Origin: Saprospiraceae bacterium
GTDB lineage: Bacteria; Bacteroidota; Bacteroidia; Chitinophagales; Saprospiraceae
Direction of reading: 5' to 3'
Length of the DNA stretch: 64,000 bases
NCBI GenBank assembly: GCA_016717265.1
Contig: JADKFX010000001.1
Location: 1,054,001-1,118,000, forward strand
The notes beneath the pieces are model-generated. The model saw nothing but the letters and a program-made list of their open reading frames with translations. It ran no database searches and was not told the DNA's origin. Shown piece after piece: positions 36,771-45,804 of this stretch (positions are counted from its first letter, which is position 1; every line of letters starts with the position of its first letter). The position numbers and the translations under genes were made by a program.

Positions 36771-38381
36771 ATGAGCTTTTTAGGTAAAATCTCCTCCAAA
36801 TCCTCGATTGAAAGTTTTGGAATCAAAAATTCAACCAATCAATATTGTAATTTATCATCAGACGAACTTGTAAATGAAAGTTTGAGCCGAAACATGGGCA
36901 GTTTAAGTAATACTGGAGCCCTCTGTATCAGGACCGGTGAATTTACTGGCCGGAGCCCGGAAGATAAATTTACGGTGGATAATGAAATCACGCATGATTC
37001 GGTTGACTGGAATAAATTCAACAAGCCGTTTCCACAAGGTAAGTTCGATGCATTATTTAATAAAGTTTGCCATTATTTTGAAGGAATAGAAGTATTTATA
37101 CAAGATTCTTATGCATGTGCCGACCCAAGGTATCGCATTCGTGTAAGAATATTTGCAGAATATCCCTGGAGTGCTCAGTTTGCAGGAAATATGTTTATCC
37201 GATTAACCGAGGACCAAATCGAAAATTTTGATCCTGAGTGGTGCATTTATTGTGCCCCGGGCTTTCGTGCTGACCCCTCGGTTGATGGTACCCGGCAGCA
37301 TAATTTTTCAATGATAGACTTTAAATCCAAGCGAATTTTAATTGGGGGTTCAGCATATACCGGAGAAATTAAAAAATCCATTTTCACCATTTTAAATTTT
37401 GTATTGCCCTATCAAAAGCAGGTACTTTCAATGCATTGTTCTGCAAATATTGGAAAACAAGGAGATACTACCATCTTTTTTGGTTTGTCTGGTACTGGTA
37501 AAACAACCTTATCCGCAGATCCAGAAAGAGGATTAATCGGAGACGATGAACACGGATGGTCAGATACCGGTATATTTAATTTTGAAGGAGGATGTTATGC
37601 AAAATGTATCGATCTAACCGAAGAGAAGGAACCTGATATCTTCAATGCAATTAAGACAGAAGCCATATTGGAAAATATTGGCTTTCAAGAAGCTAGTAAC
37701 ATTCCTGATTATTCAGATTCAAGCATTACAGAAAACACCCGGGTTTCATACCCTATTGAACATATTCGCAATGCAGTGATTCCTTCGATCGGTGGCCACC
37801 CACGGAATATTTTCTTTTTAACTTGTGATGCCTATGGAATTTTACCTCCAATTAGTAAATTGACCACAGGTCAAGCTATGTATCATTTTATTTCTGGATA
37901 TACCGCTAAAGTTGCGGGTACTGAAGCAGGGATTACGGAACCAAAAGCTACGTTCTCAAGTTGTTTTGGAGCGCCTTTTTTACCTTTACATCCAACCTTT
38001 TATGCCAGTATGTTAGGTAAAAAAATTGATGAATTTAAACCTAATATATGGTTGGTTAACACTGGATGGACTGCCGGACCTTATGGAATTGGTAGCAGAA
38101 TCAAATTATCCTTTACACGTGCTTTGATTACAGCTGCTATGAATGGAAATTTAGATCTGGTAAATTATCAAGTTCATGAAATTTTTGGATTAAAATTTCC
38201 TACTTCTTGTCCTGAAGTTCCATCCGAAATATTAAATCCAAAAAATACCTGGCAAGACCCGGAAGCTTATGATCAGAAAGCAAATGCATTGGCAGAATTA
38301 TTCATCCACAATTTTGAAAAGTTCAAATCTAAAGCAGATGCTGAAATGCTTGCAGCAGCACCTAAGCTATTAGTGGGATAA
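36771..38381 (+). CDS. pckA: phosphoenolpyruvate carboxykinase (ATP)
   Basis: 536 residues, normal for the ATP-dependent enzyme. The kinase-1a loop GLSGTGKTTLSADP and kinase-2 GDDEHGWSD are present, together with RTGEFTGRSPEDKF, the substrate-binding YTAKVAGTEAG, and the adenine-binding C-terminal half ending in GIGSRIKLSFTRALI. It converts oxaloacetate plus ATP to phosphoenolpyruvate and CO2, the first committed step of gluconeogenesis. Monocistronic, with a -7-like box upstream. Confidence 0.97.
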   Translation: MSFLGKISSKSSIESFGIKNSTNQYCNLSSDELVNESLSRNMGSLSNTGALCIRTGEFTGRSPEDKFTVDNEITHDSVDWNKFNKPFPQGKFDALFNKVCHYFEGIEVFIQDSYACADPRYRIRVRIFAEYPWSAQFAGNMFIRLTEDQIENFDPEWCIYCAPGFRADPSVDGTRQHNFSMIDFKSKRILIGGSAYTGEIKKSIFTILNFVLPYQKQVLSMHCSANIGKQGDTTIFFGLSGTGKTTLSADPERGLIGDDEHGWSDTGIFNFEGGCYAKCIDLTEEKEPDIFNAIKTEAILENIGFQEASNIPDYSDSSITENTRVSYPIEHIRNAVIPSIGGHPRNIFFLTCDAYGILPPISKLTTGQAMYHFISGYTAKVAGTEAGITEPKATFSSCFGAPFLPLHPTFYASMLGKKIDEFKPNIWLVNTGWTAGPYGIGSRIKLSFTRALITAAMNGNLDLVNYQVHEIFGLKFPTSCPEVPSEILNPKNTWQDPEAYDQKANALAELFIHNFEKFKSKADAEMLAAAPKLLVG

Positions 38382-38941
38382 TTGCGAATTACAACGCCCT
38401 TATAGCTGCGGACCCGAGTTCTTCGTCAAAGTAAAACTTTATGCCTAATCTATAATATGGCAGTAAGGTATATTGCAAAATGTTTCTGAAATGTTTACGA
38501 AATGTATAAATAACCAGAAAGCTTGGTTGGGAAAGCATTTCTGAAATTTTAAAACTAAAATGTTTTTGTTGCCTTCGTAAATTAAAACCTTAGTATACCA
38601 AATCCTTTTTAGAAAGGAGTTCGATTTTTTTGATGTTTATTTGCCGAATCTGTCCATTGTTTCTATTGTTATAGACAGCCATACCGGAGCTCGTTAAATT
38701 GTTTGGGATCTATATTTAAAAAATGAAGGAGATTCAATTATTTAAAACGATAAGTGAAAGCGCAATGTAATTTATAAATTTGTTATTTTGATTGAATGGA
38801 TTTTGATAGCGCATTGAAATTCTTGATGGTACTAAGAAATTCTAAGAATGACATTTATTTCTATTGCTTAAATAAGATAAATTATATAATAATAACTCTT
38901 CTATTATTGCGTTTGCCCTTTACAACAAAACCTAAATCCAT
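38382..38941. other. 560-base intergenic region with no recognised gene
   Basis: No ORF of supportable length on either strand and no clear hairpin. A short direct repeat TTTCTGAAAT occurs near 38482 and 38541. The last 80 bases are AT-rich and probably hold the promoter of the barrel gene at 38942, without a clean TAnnTTTG box. Confidence 0.5.
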
Positions 38942-41812
38942 ATGAGATGGCTCTTATTTATACTCTTTTATGCCGGTATCGGGACATTCGATTTAAATGC
39001 CCAATCTAAAGTTGAGATTTCTGGGACAGTAACAGATACTTTGGGAATCCCTTTAGCATTTGCCACCATCATGATACTGGATGCAGCAGATAGCAGTTAT
39101 ATAAATTTTACCCAGACAGATAAATCGGGTAATTTTAATTTTAAACAAAATATTGAAATTCCGGTAATCATTAAAGTCAATTATTTAGGATATTTTCCAT
39201 TTGAAAAAGAACTGGATCCTAAAAATTCCAATGTATTTAATTTGGGTTCTATTCGCCTTGTCCAAATTAATAATGTCCTGTTTGAGGTCGTGATTCGGGA
39301 GGCAAAAGCTCCGCTTAAAATGCGTGGAGATACCATTGAATATGATGCCACAACATTTAAAGTACCTTCTGGCTCAACTGTTGAAGATCTTTTAAGGAAA
39401 TTACCTGGAATCGATGTAGCAGGAGATGGAACCATATCTAGTCATGGCCAGAATGTAAATAAAGTAACCGTAGATGGAAAACGTTTTTTTGGAGATGACC
39501 CCACAATGGCTACAAAAAATTTACCGGCCGAAAGCGTTTCAAAAGTCCAGGTCTTTAATGAGAAAAGTGAACAAGAAAAACTAACAGGACTGCCCTTAGA
39601 TAAGAGTCAAAAGACTATGAACCTGGAACTTAAAGAAGATTTTAAAAAAGGTGGTTTTGGAAAGCTAGTTGCAGGCATCGGTGTAGAAGAACAGGAAACT
39701 TCCATTGCTACAACAGAACTCAAATCTAAATGGGAGCTCAAAGGGAATTATAATAAGTTTAATAAAAAAGAACAACTCAGTCTTCTTGGTATTCGAAATA
39801 ATACAGGAAGAAATGGAATGAATTGGAATGACTATCAGGATTTTAAAGGACAACAAAGTTGGGAATGGAATCAAGCTGAGGAAATTTTTGGATTTGGCTC
39901 CGGACAGTATTTTAGATATTATGGTTTAGGATCTGAGGAGGAAGGTGATGAATTTGGCAGCTTTGAAGGATATTTCGGTGACGATGCAGCAGGTTTACCT
40001 AATAATTCTCAGGCAGGAATTAATTATAATTATGAGCATAACAAATTGAAATGGACATCAAACTATGTTTATAAACAAAATAATTTGCTTTCAGAAGCTA
40101 TCCGGAAACGACAGTTTTTTCTTCCGGATAATAATTATACAACTGACGATCAAAGCACACAAGAAAGAAGAAATGGCAGCCACCGTGCGGAACTCATTTT
40201 TGAAAAGGAATTTGATTCTTTAAATACATTGGTTTTAAAATTGCGTGGAAATGCTACGTTTACACAAACCATTGTCAGTGGTTTGTTTAATAATTTAAAC
40301 AGTGAAGATTTTTTAATCAGTAAGTTGGATTTAAATAAAAACGCGGATCGTAAAAATTTAGGTTGGCAAGGTGTAGCATATTATAAACACAAATTCAAAA
40401 ACAAAAAGCGGAATTTTGGTATTAATTTTATTTATAATGATAATGATCGGACAACGGATGAAAATCAATATTCAAAAAATGAATTTTATGATTTGAATTT
40501 AATGGATTCCATTTCTATTCTGGATCAGTTTATTCAATTGACAACGGATATCCGATCTATCAGATCAAGTGCACTTTATGTCGAACCTGTCGGGAAGGAT
40601 TTTTCATTACAATTTTTTGGAAATTACATACAGCGAAATGACGAACTTAACAGAAATGTGTTTGATAAAATACAAGATGACTTGATTCTAAATTATATTT
40701 ATTCCAGATCTAATGATCACGTCTTTAGAACCTATAAAACCGGGAGTATTTTGCAATATGGAAAAGGTGGTTTCAATCTTTCTGGTGGACTAGCATTTCA
40801 AAATATTCAGCTTGAAGGTAGTTTTCAGGAAGGAAATAGTCAGATTAAAACCATTGATCGCAGCTATAATAACATGACAGGATCCATCACTGCGAACTAT
40901 CAATTATCTGCAAATCGCCGAATTGGATTTAATTATTATGGCAATGTACAGGAACCAAATTTCAGAAATCTTTCTCCAATAATTGATAATAGTAATCCGC
41001 TTTTTATTCGTGTGGGAAATCCGGATTTGGACCCGGAAAGATCACACCAGTTTTACGGAAATTATTATGGCAACAATCAAGCGACATTTACAAATTATAA
41101 TTTCAATTTGAATTATACATACTACGATAATCAGCACATTTCCGATCAAACGGTTGATAGTTTTTTAGTGACTACCAGCAAGATGGTAAATTACAAGGGA
41201 GGCATACGATTAAGCTCATATATGGGCTACGGATTTCCAATAATTAAAAACAAATTGACTATAAGAAGTAATTACAGTTATTCCTATGGATTGTCCAAGA
41301 GTATTATAAATGCAGTACTTAATGATGCCGTTTCAAATAATCACGGACTTGGAATATCCTTGTCATGGACTCCAAACGATCAATATTCAATTTATTCTGA
41401 TAATAGATTGAATTATTCAACTACATCATATTCTATTGGATCGCAACAAAATTATGATGTTTGGAGTCAAGTTTACAACGTTCAATGTAATGCAAAAATA
41501 GTATGGAAAGTATTTTTGAATGCCACTCTTGATTATAAAATATTTACAAATCAAAGGTTTGGAGCTGAGTACGAGGTGCCAATATTGAATGCTTCAATCT
41601 ATCGGCTTTTCCTTAAAGGAGACAGAATGGAAATTAGATTATCTACCTATGATTTATTTAATAGAAATATTTCAATTCGCCAATCTGCTTCTGTCAATCA
41701 AATTTCAGATACTCGAACGTTTTTATTATCAAGGTATTATTTATTAAGTGTAAGTTATAATATGAGAGGAATTCGTGCAAGTGTTAAAAAATCTAATGAT
41801 TGGATGTTTTAA
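38942..41812 (+). CDS. outer-membrane barrel protein with carboxypeptidase-regulatory-like domain (TonB-dependent-receptor-like)
   Basis: 956 residues: signal peptide; CarboxypepD-regulatory-like Ig domain (residues about 24-110, VEISGTVTDTLGIPLAFATIMI); plug-like segment (about 140-220, GSTVEDLLRKLPGIDVAGDG and VDGKRFFGDDPTMATKNLPA); then a long barrel rich in Asn/Tyr (OMP_b-brl_3-like). No TonB box is recognised. Such proteins usually neighbour GLPGLI-family genes, as here 309 bases downstream. Probably outer-membrane transport or secretion; cargo unknown. Confidence 0.85.
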   Translation: MRWLLFILFYAGIGTFDLNAQSKVEISGTVTDTLGIPLAFATIMILDAADSSYINFTQTDKSGNFNFKQNIEIPVIIKVNYLGYFPFEKELDPKNSNVFNLGSIRLVQINNVLFEVVIREAKAPLKMRGDTIEYDATTFKVPSGSTVEDLLRKLPGIDVAGDGTISSHGQNVNKVTVDGKRFFGDDPTMATKNLPAESVSKVQVFNEKSEQEKLTGLPLDKSQKTMNLELKEDFKKGGFGKLVAGIGVEEQETSIATTELKSKWELKGNYNKFNKKEQLSLLGIRNNTGRNGMNWNDYQDFKGQQSWEWNQAEEIFGFGSGQYFRYYGLGSEEEGDEFGSFEGYFGDDAAGLPNNSQAGINYNYEHNKLKWTSNYVYKQNNLLSEAIRKRQFFLPDNNYTTDDQSTQERRNGSHRAELIFEKEFDSLNTLVLKLRGNATFTQTIVSGLFNNLNSEDFLISKLDLNKNADRKNLGWQGVAYYKHKFKNKKRNFGINFIYNDNDRTTDENQYSKNEFYDLNLMDSISILDQFIQLTTDIRSIRSSALYVEPVGKDFSLQFFGNYIQRNDELNRNVFDKIQDDLILNYIYSRSNDHVFRTYKTGSILQYGKGGFNLSGGLAFQNIQLEGSFQEGNSQIKTIDRSYNNMTGSITANYQLSANRRIGFNYYGNVQEPNFRNLSPIIDNSNPLFIRVGNPDLDPERSHQFYGNYYGNNQATFTNYNFNLNYTYYDNQHISDQTVDSFLVTTSKMVNYKGGIRLSSYMGYGFPIIKNKLTIRSNYSYSYGLSKSIINAVLNDAVSNNHGLGISLSWTPNDQYSIYSDNRLNYSTTSYSIGSQQNYDVWSQVYNVQCNAKIVWKVFLNATLDYKIFTNQRFGAEYEVPILNASIYRLFLKGDRMEIRLSTYDLFNRNISIRQSASVNQISDTRTFLLSRYYLLSVSYNMRGIRASVKKSNDWMF

Positions 41813-42121
41813 AAAATGAATCCTGTAAATTTTAAATACCATATTAATATCAGCAACCTATTTGAATATCGTACATGAGCATACTGAATGGTTGCCATGG
41901 AAAATGTATAAACTTTAAATTTTTATACAACACAAGATTCTGTAGGTGGTTTAATTTTAATAGTGATCTAAATAGTAACATGATTTTTGATTCAAATTAC
42001 AAAAGCCAAATACTTTAAGCACAGCATGAGGGAGGTATTATGGTATTTTAATATTTTTTAATTCAATATTATTTTGTGTCAGGTATTTTATATTATTCTA
42101 AAAAATGAATTCAATCTATTT
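41813..42121. other. intergenic region, nothing recognised
   Basis: 309 AT-rich bases between the barrel and GLPGLI genes, with no hairpin, no ORF and no clear promoter box. Confidence 0.4.
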
Positions 42122-42868
42122 ATGGAAAAATATATTTATTTATTTTTAATTGGATTTTTACTGAATCCTTATTTTATAAATTGTCAATCCGTCCATGGTG
42201 AAGTGATTTATGCACAATCAAACAATTGGTCAAAAATAGCTTCATTAATGCCGTACTTAAACCAGGAGGAGAAAGATCGTATTCAGCTGAGTTGGGGGAA
42301 AAGCGGTGGATATACAGAGAAAATGAAATTATTATTTAATGATTCATTATCTCATTATACCTATGTAAGAGATGATAAAGGGGAGGAGTCAAATTGGAGT
42401 TATAAAAAGCTTAGCTACGAAATTTATCGGAATTATTTAGATCAGACTAGTTTTGATAGAATGGATTTATTAGGTAAAATTTATATTGTTAAAGATAAGA
42501 TTCAAAAGAGAAAATGGAAAATTGTAGGAGAGATTAAAGAAGTAGGCGGCTATGTTTGCATGAAGGCGGAGACCTATGATACGATTAAAAATCAAAAGAT
42601 CATTGCATGGTTTACGGACAAAATTTTAGTGCCACTTGGGCCTGCTGAATTTGGAGGGCTTCCGGGATTAATACTCGAAATCAATATAAATGATAATGCC
42701 AGCAGCATCATAGCAGAAACTATAAATTTGGATAAAATTGTTAAAATTAATTCGCCCAAAACAAAAGGCAAGTTAATCTCTCATGAAAAATATCAAGGAA
42801 TTGTTAAAACCTATATTCAGGACTGTATCGAGCGTAGGAGAAATCCATTTTGGGATTTAAGATATTAG
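42122..42868 (+). CDS. GLPGLI-family protein
   Basis: 248 residues from ATG 42122, where a signal peptide begins at once (MEKYIYLFLIGFLLNPYFINCQ); an in-frame start 48 bases upstream would hide it. The family signature is GPAEFGGLPGLILEININ near residues 178-195, after IIAWFTDKILVPLGP. GLPGLI proteins are exported, of unknown function, and typically accompany TonB-receptor-like barrels as here. The single Cys in NCQ may be a lipobox but the context is weak. Convergent with the small lipoprotein gene at 42911. Confidence 0.85.
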   Translation: MEKYIYLFLIGFLLNPYFINCQSVHGEVIYAQSNNWSKIASLMPYLNQEEKDRIQLSWGKSGGYTEKMKLLFNDSLSHYTYVRDDKGEESNWSYKKLSYEIYRNYLDQTSFDRMDLLGKIYIVKDKIQKRKWKIVGEIKEVGGYVCMKAETYDTIKNQKIIAWFTDKILVPLGPAEFGGLPGLILEININDNASSIIAETINLDKIVKINSPKTKGKLISHEKYQGIVKTYIQDCIERRRNPFWDLRY

Positions 42869-42881
42869 TACAACAGAAGTA

Positions 42882-42907
42882 TTTTGCAAATTATTAAGTT
42901 TGCAAAA
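42882..42907. terminator. AT-rich inverted repeat between convergent genes (possible bidirectional terminator)
   Basis: TTTTGCAAA (42882-42890) pairs perfectly with TTTGCAAAA (42899-42907) across an 8-base loop, between the ends of the GLPGLI and lipoprotein genes. The stem has little GC, so its strength is uncertain. Confidence 0.4.
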
Positions 42908-42910
42908 GAG

Positions 42911-43231
42911 TTAATTTAGAACACTGTCCTGTTTTGGTTTCTCAGGTTTTTTATAATTTGGAAACTGGACATCAGGTTTGACTGGGCGAATTGAATCGTA
43001 GGGAATTGTGAGACTATCGTATTTTACTCTTTTGGATAGAAATATTAATATTGAATCTGCTTCCAATTCAATTTTAGCCATTAATATTTTATTACATTCT
43101 TCTAATTTTTCTGCAATAAATTTAGTACGTCGCTCATTTAAGCTTTGCTCAATTTTTTCTTGAGATAGTTCGTCAGATTCTTTGCATTGAATAAACAAAG
43201 TTGCAAATAAAATATAGCGGGTCCATTTCAT
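42911..43231 (-). CDS. small lipoprotein downstream of lptB (gene B)
   Basis: 106 residues. The N-terminal helix is followed by a Cys in FIQCKESDE (Cys16), an atypical lipobox with Gln at -1. The rest is charged and helical (SQEKIEQSLNERRTKFIAEKLEECNK), then a Pro/Lys-rich tail (KPEKPKQDSV). It overlaps the preceding small gene by ATGA, so it is translationally coupled at the end of the lptB operon. No family recognised. Confidence 0.6.
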   Translation of the reverse strand: MKWTRYILFATLFIQCKESDELSQEKIEQSLNERRTKFIAEKLEECNKILMAKIELEADSILIFLSKRVKYDSLTIPYDSIRPVKPDVQFPNYKKPEKPKQDSVLN

Positions 43232-43470
43232 AATCCTTTTTGAAATTGAATAATTTCTTGTTTTCTAATTTCAACAATGGAATCGAGTAAATTTTGTTTC
43301 CTGGATTTCTGATTTTCTAAACAAATAGAATCCAATTTTTTAGTAAGAAGCTGCTCTTCCAAAACAAATAAACTATCGGCTTTAAATTGAATTTTTCGAT
43401 CCATTTTATAGCTATCTTCTTCACAGGAAATGAATACGAATAGCAGGAAGGCAATCTTAAATCGTTGCAT
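43228..43470 (-). CDS. small lipoprotein overlapping lptB (gene A)
   Basis: 80 residues. ATG 43470 is chosen because MQRFKIAFLLFVFISC gives a signal helix with a clear lipobox (FISC); upstream in-frame residues would be inside lptB and bury it. It starts 14 bases before the end of lptB in another frame and overlaps gene B by ATGA. The mature part is charged and helical, likely a coiled coil (KADSLFVLEEQLLTKKLDS). Both tiny genes look alike in size and composition. No family recognised. Confidence 0.6.
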   Translation of the reverse strand: MQRFKIAFLLFVFISCEEDSYKMDRKIQFKADSLFVLEEQLLTKKLDSICLENQKSRKQNLLDSIVEIRKQEIIQFQKGL

Positions 43471-44206
43471 TCGAAGAAGTTTTTTTTCTGAGAATAAAAT
43501 TCTGACCCAAATAGACTCTCCGGACACGTTCATCGGCGGCTAATTCTTCTGCAGTGCCAGACATTAAGATTTTTCCATCAACAATCAGGTACGCTCTATC
43601 TGTAATGGATAAGGTTTCTTGAACATTATGATCTGTAATCAGAATTCCAATATTCTTTGCTTTTAGTTTTTCAACAATCGACTGAATATCTTCTACAGCA
43701 ATTGGATCAATTCCTGCAAATGGTTCGTCTAATAAGATAAAATGTGGATCTGATGCCAGGGATCTTGCAATTTCTGTCCGCCTTCGTTCACCACCACTTA
43801 ATGAGTCACCCATATTTTTACGAACCCGGTTGAGATTAAATTCGTAGAGTAAAGATTCGAGTTTATCTTTTTGTTGTTCTTTACTTAATTGGGTCATTTC
43901 CAAAATCGCCCGCACGTTATCTTCTACACTCAATTTTCTAAATACGGAAGGTTCTTGTGGAAGGTAACCTACCCCTTTTCTTGCCCTTACATACATTGCA
44001 TCCCGGGTGATTTCTTCGTCATTCAGGAATACGGAACCTTGATTGGGTGTAATAAATCCAACCATCATATAAAATGTAGTTGTTTTTCCTGCACCATTTG
44101 GACCCAATAAACCTACTATTTCTCCTTCTCCAACTTCAACAGAAACACCATTAACTACAGCCCGTGCACCATATGTTTTAACGAGATTTTCAGTACGTAA
44201 CTTCAT
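43457..44206 (-). CDS. lptB: LPS export ABC transporter ATPase LptB
   Basis: 249 residues. Walker A GPNGAGKTT (Lys41), Q-loop LPQEPSVFRKLSVEDN, signature LSGGERRR, Walker B ILLDEPFAGID and H-loop LITDHNVQE. The E-P-S-V-F-R-K-L-S context and DEPFAGIDP are LptB-specific. With LptFG it extracts lipopolysaccharide from the inner membrane toward the periplasmic bridge. One base separates it from the upstream Ig-like lipoprotein gene; two small lipoprotein genes overlap its 3' end. Confidence 0.95.
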   Translation of the reverse strand: MKLRTENLVKTYGARAVVNGVSVEVGEGEIVGLLGPNGAGKTTTFYMMVGFITPNQGSVFLNDEEITRDAMYVRARKGVGYLPQEPSVFRKLSVEDNVRAILEMTQLSKEQQKDKLESLLYEFNLNRVRKNMGDSLSGGERRRTEIARSLASDPHFILLDEPFAGIDPIAVEDIQSIVEKLKAKNIGILITDHNVQETLSITDRAYLIVDGKILMSGTAEELAADERVRRVYLGQNFILRKKTSSNATI

Positions 44207-44207
44207 C

Positions 44208-45773
44208 TTATGGTTTTAATTTTACATCAATATCCCAGTCAGCTCGCAACTCAGGCAATCCAAAATACCAAACGACTTCTGCTTGTGTTTTGTTTGTGTA
44301 ATTTCCTGGATCCCATTTTTTATTATTATTCTGATCATGTATTAGCCGTACCTTATAGTTGCCTGGGAAAATATTTGTAAGTACTAATTCCTGGCTTGTG
44401 GTATTCGGTATAAAGTGTTTTTCTAGAGCAACATTTGTATTCGTTATAAGTTGAAAAATATATGAATATCCAATCTGGAGCGAATCAAAAGCAAGCTTTA
44501 ATCTTGATAAACTGGCCTTTTCAATATAATTTATTCTAAAAGTATCCAATTTATTTTTAGCGTTGAACCAAGCTTCAATCGCCCCTTCAGAAAATATTAC
44601 CTTGCTTTCCTTTTTAGAATTGAAATTACCTTGTATGTAAAATTTTCTGGGATCTATCGTATCATATGAAATGCTAGTAACAGAAACAGTAGAATCTAAG
44701 AAATAGATTTTTTCAGGTGTTATTTTTTTAATTGGAAAGTCAAAAATAAAAGCAGGCCATTCCGTTGGTTTTACAAAGTTATTGCTTAGAATTAAGCTGC
44801 GACTTGAAATTGTTGAAATATCATTTAAAGGTGGAATAAAGAAAGTGTCTTTTTTAAAACCAAAATCGAGAATACAATTTAAACTATCACGGCTTTTATT
44901 CCAGATTAATAAACTGTCAAGGTCCACCGCTTTTATATAATCCGAATTGCGTTCACAATTTATATTAATGGATGCTGGTTTTTCGTTAAACAAAAATTTT
45001 GTGATACCAGGTTTAACAAAACGATCTTTAATAAATACAGGAATTGAAGCGATTGATAAATTTAAAAAATAGTTATTATTTTTATCCTGTTCAATTTGTA
45101 TAGGATCATTTAGAAAAGCGAACGATTCACTCGTTTGATCATAAAAGTAATTTTGGTTTTTATCTTCCAGGGCATATAATTTATAATTTCCCGGACTCAG
45201 ATTTTCAAGTGAGAATTTACCTGCAGTATCGGTCCAGGTAAAATAGAATGGTTTGGTTTTTTGAAATGCAGTATCATCGAGATTTTTATATAACCCTACG
45301 ATAAGTTTTTCCTTGGCTTCTCTTGTAAATGCATTTTTTACAATTCCGGAAATCGATAACGAATCTATAAAATCACCTGTCGAAAAAATATACCGCAAAT
45401 CCCGTTGTATATTCCCTGCTGTTATGTCTTTGATGCTTTCACCAAATTGGATAGAATAGGTAGTATTTTCTTTAAGAATTTCCCGTTCATCGAATTCAAT
45501 AATTAATCTTTTCCCTTTTAGTTTAAACTCTGGTAAATATTGCAAAGTAGGGGAAATACTAATATTAGTGCTAGGGTTATCCAATCGGATCCATTCATTA
45601 AATCCTAAGATAATTTGTCGGTCTTTAAAATTCTTTTGAAAATTTGGACTCGATATATCTAAGCGCAGTGCAGGAGCTGTTTTGTCATCTGGACCTCCTG
45701 TTATTCCTTTTATGTTAGCACAGGAAGCCGAAAGTAAGCAAACAAGAATACCAACAAACCGAATACATCGCAT
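44208..45773 (-). CDS. Ig-like (Big_5-type) domain lipoprotein
   Basis: 521 residues. Signal peptide with lipobox LSASC (Cys about 19), then the conserved-looking GGPDDKTAPALRL. Residues about 30-135 form a Big_5-type Ig-like domain (NEWIRLDNPSTNISISP, LKENTTYSIQFG). A central FSLENLSPGNYKLYALEDKNQN repeats as TNIFPGNYKVRLIHDQNNN at the C-terminus, i.e. SpaA/Cna-B-like beta domains that bind no known ligand. Common in Bacteroidota near lptB. Envelope function unknown. Confidence 0.75.
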   Translation of the reverse strand: MRCIRFVGILVCLLSASCANIKGITGGPDDKTAPALRLDISSPNFQKNFKDRQIILGFNEWIRLDNPSTNISISPTLQYLPEFKLKGKRLIIEFDEREILKENTTYSIQFGESIKDITAGNIQRDLRYIFSTGDFIDSLSISGIVKNAFTREAKEKLIVGLYKNLDDTAFQKTKPFYFTWTDTAGKFSLENLSPGNYKLYALEDKNQNYFYDQTSESFAFLNDPIQIEQDKNNNYFLNLSIASIPVFIKDRFVKPGITKFLFNEKPASININCERNSDYIKAVDLDSLLIWNKSRDSLNCILDFGFKKDTFFIPPLNDISTISSRSLILSNNFVKPTEWPAFIFDFPIKKITPEKIYFLDSTVSVTSISYDTIDPRKFYIQGNFNSKKESKVIFSEGAIEAWFNAKNKLDTFRINYIEKASLSRLKLAFDSLQIGYSYIFQLITNTNVALEKHFIPNTTSQELVLTNIFPGNYKVRLIHDQNNNKKWDPGNYTNKTQAEVVWYFGLPELRADWDIDVKLKP

Positions 45774-45777
45774 AGTG

Positions 45778-45785
45778 CAAAAATA
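45778..45785 (-). promoter_or_regulatory. putative -7 box of the Ig-lipoprotein/lptB operon
   Basis: TATTTTTG on the minus strand fits TAnnTTTG but ends only 4 bases before the start codon at 45773, implying a very short or absent leader. Confidence 0.3.
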
Positions 45786-45804
45786 ATTAATATTGTCTTT
45801 TAAA

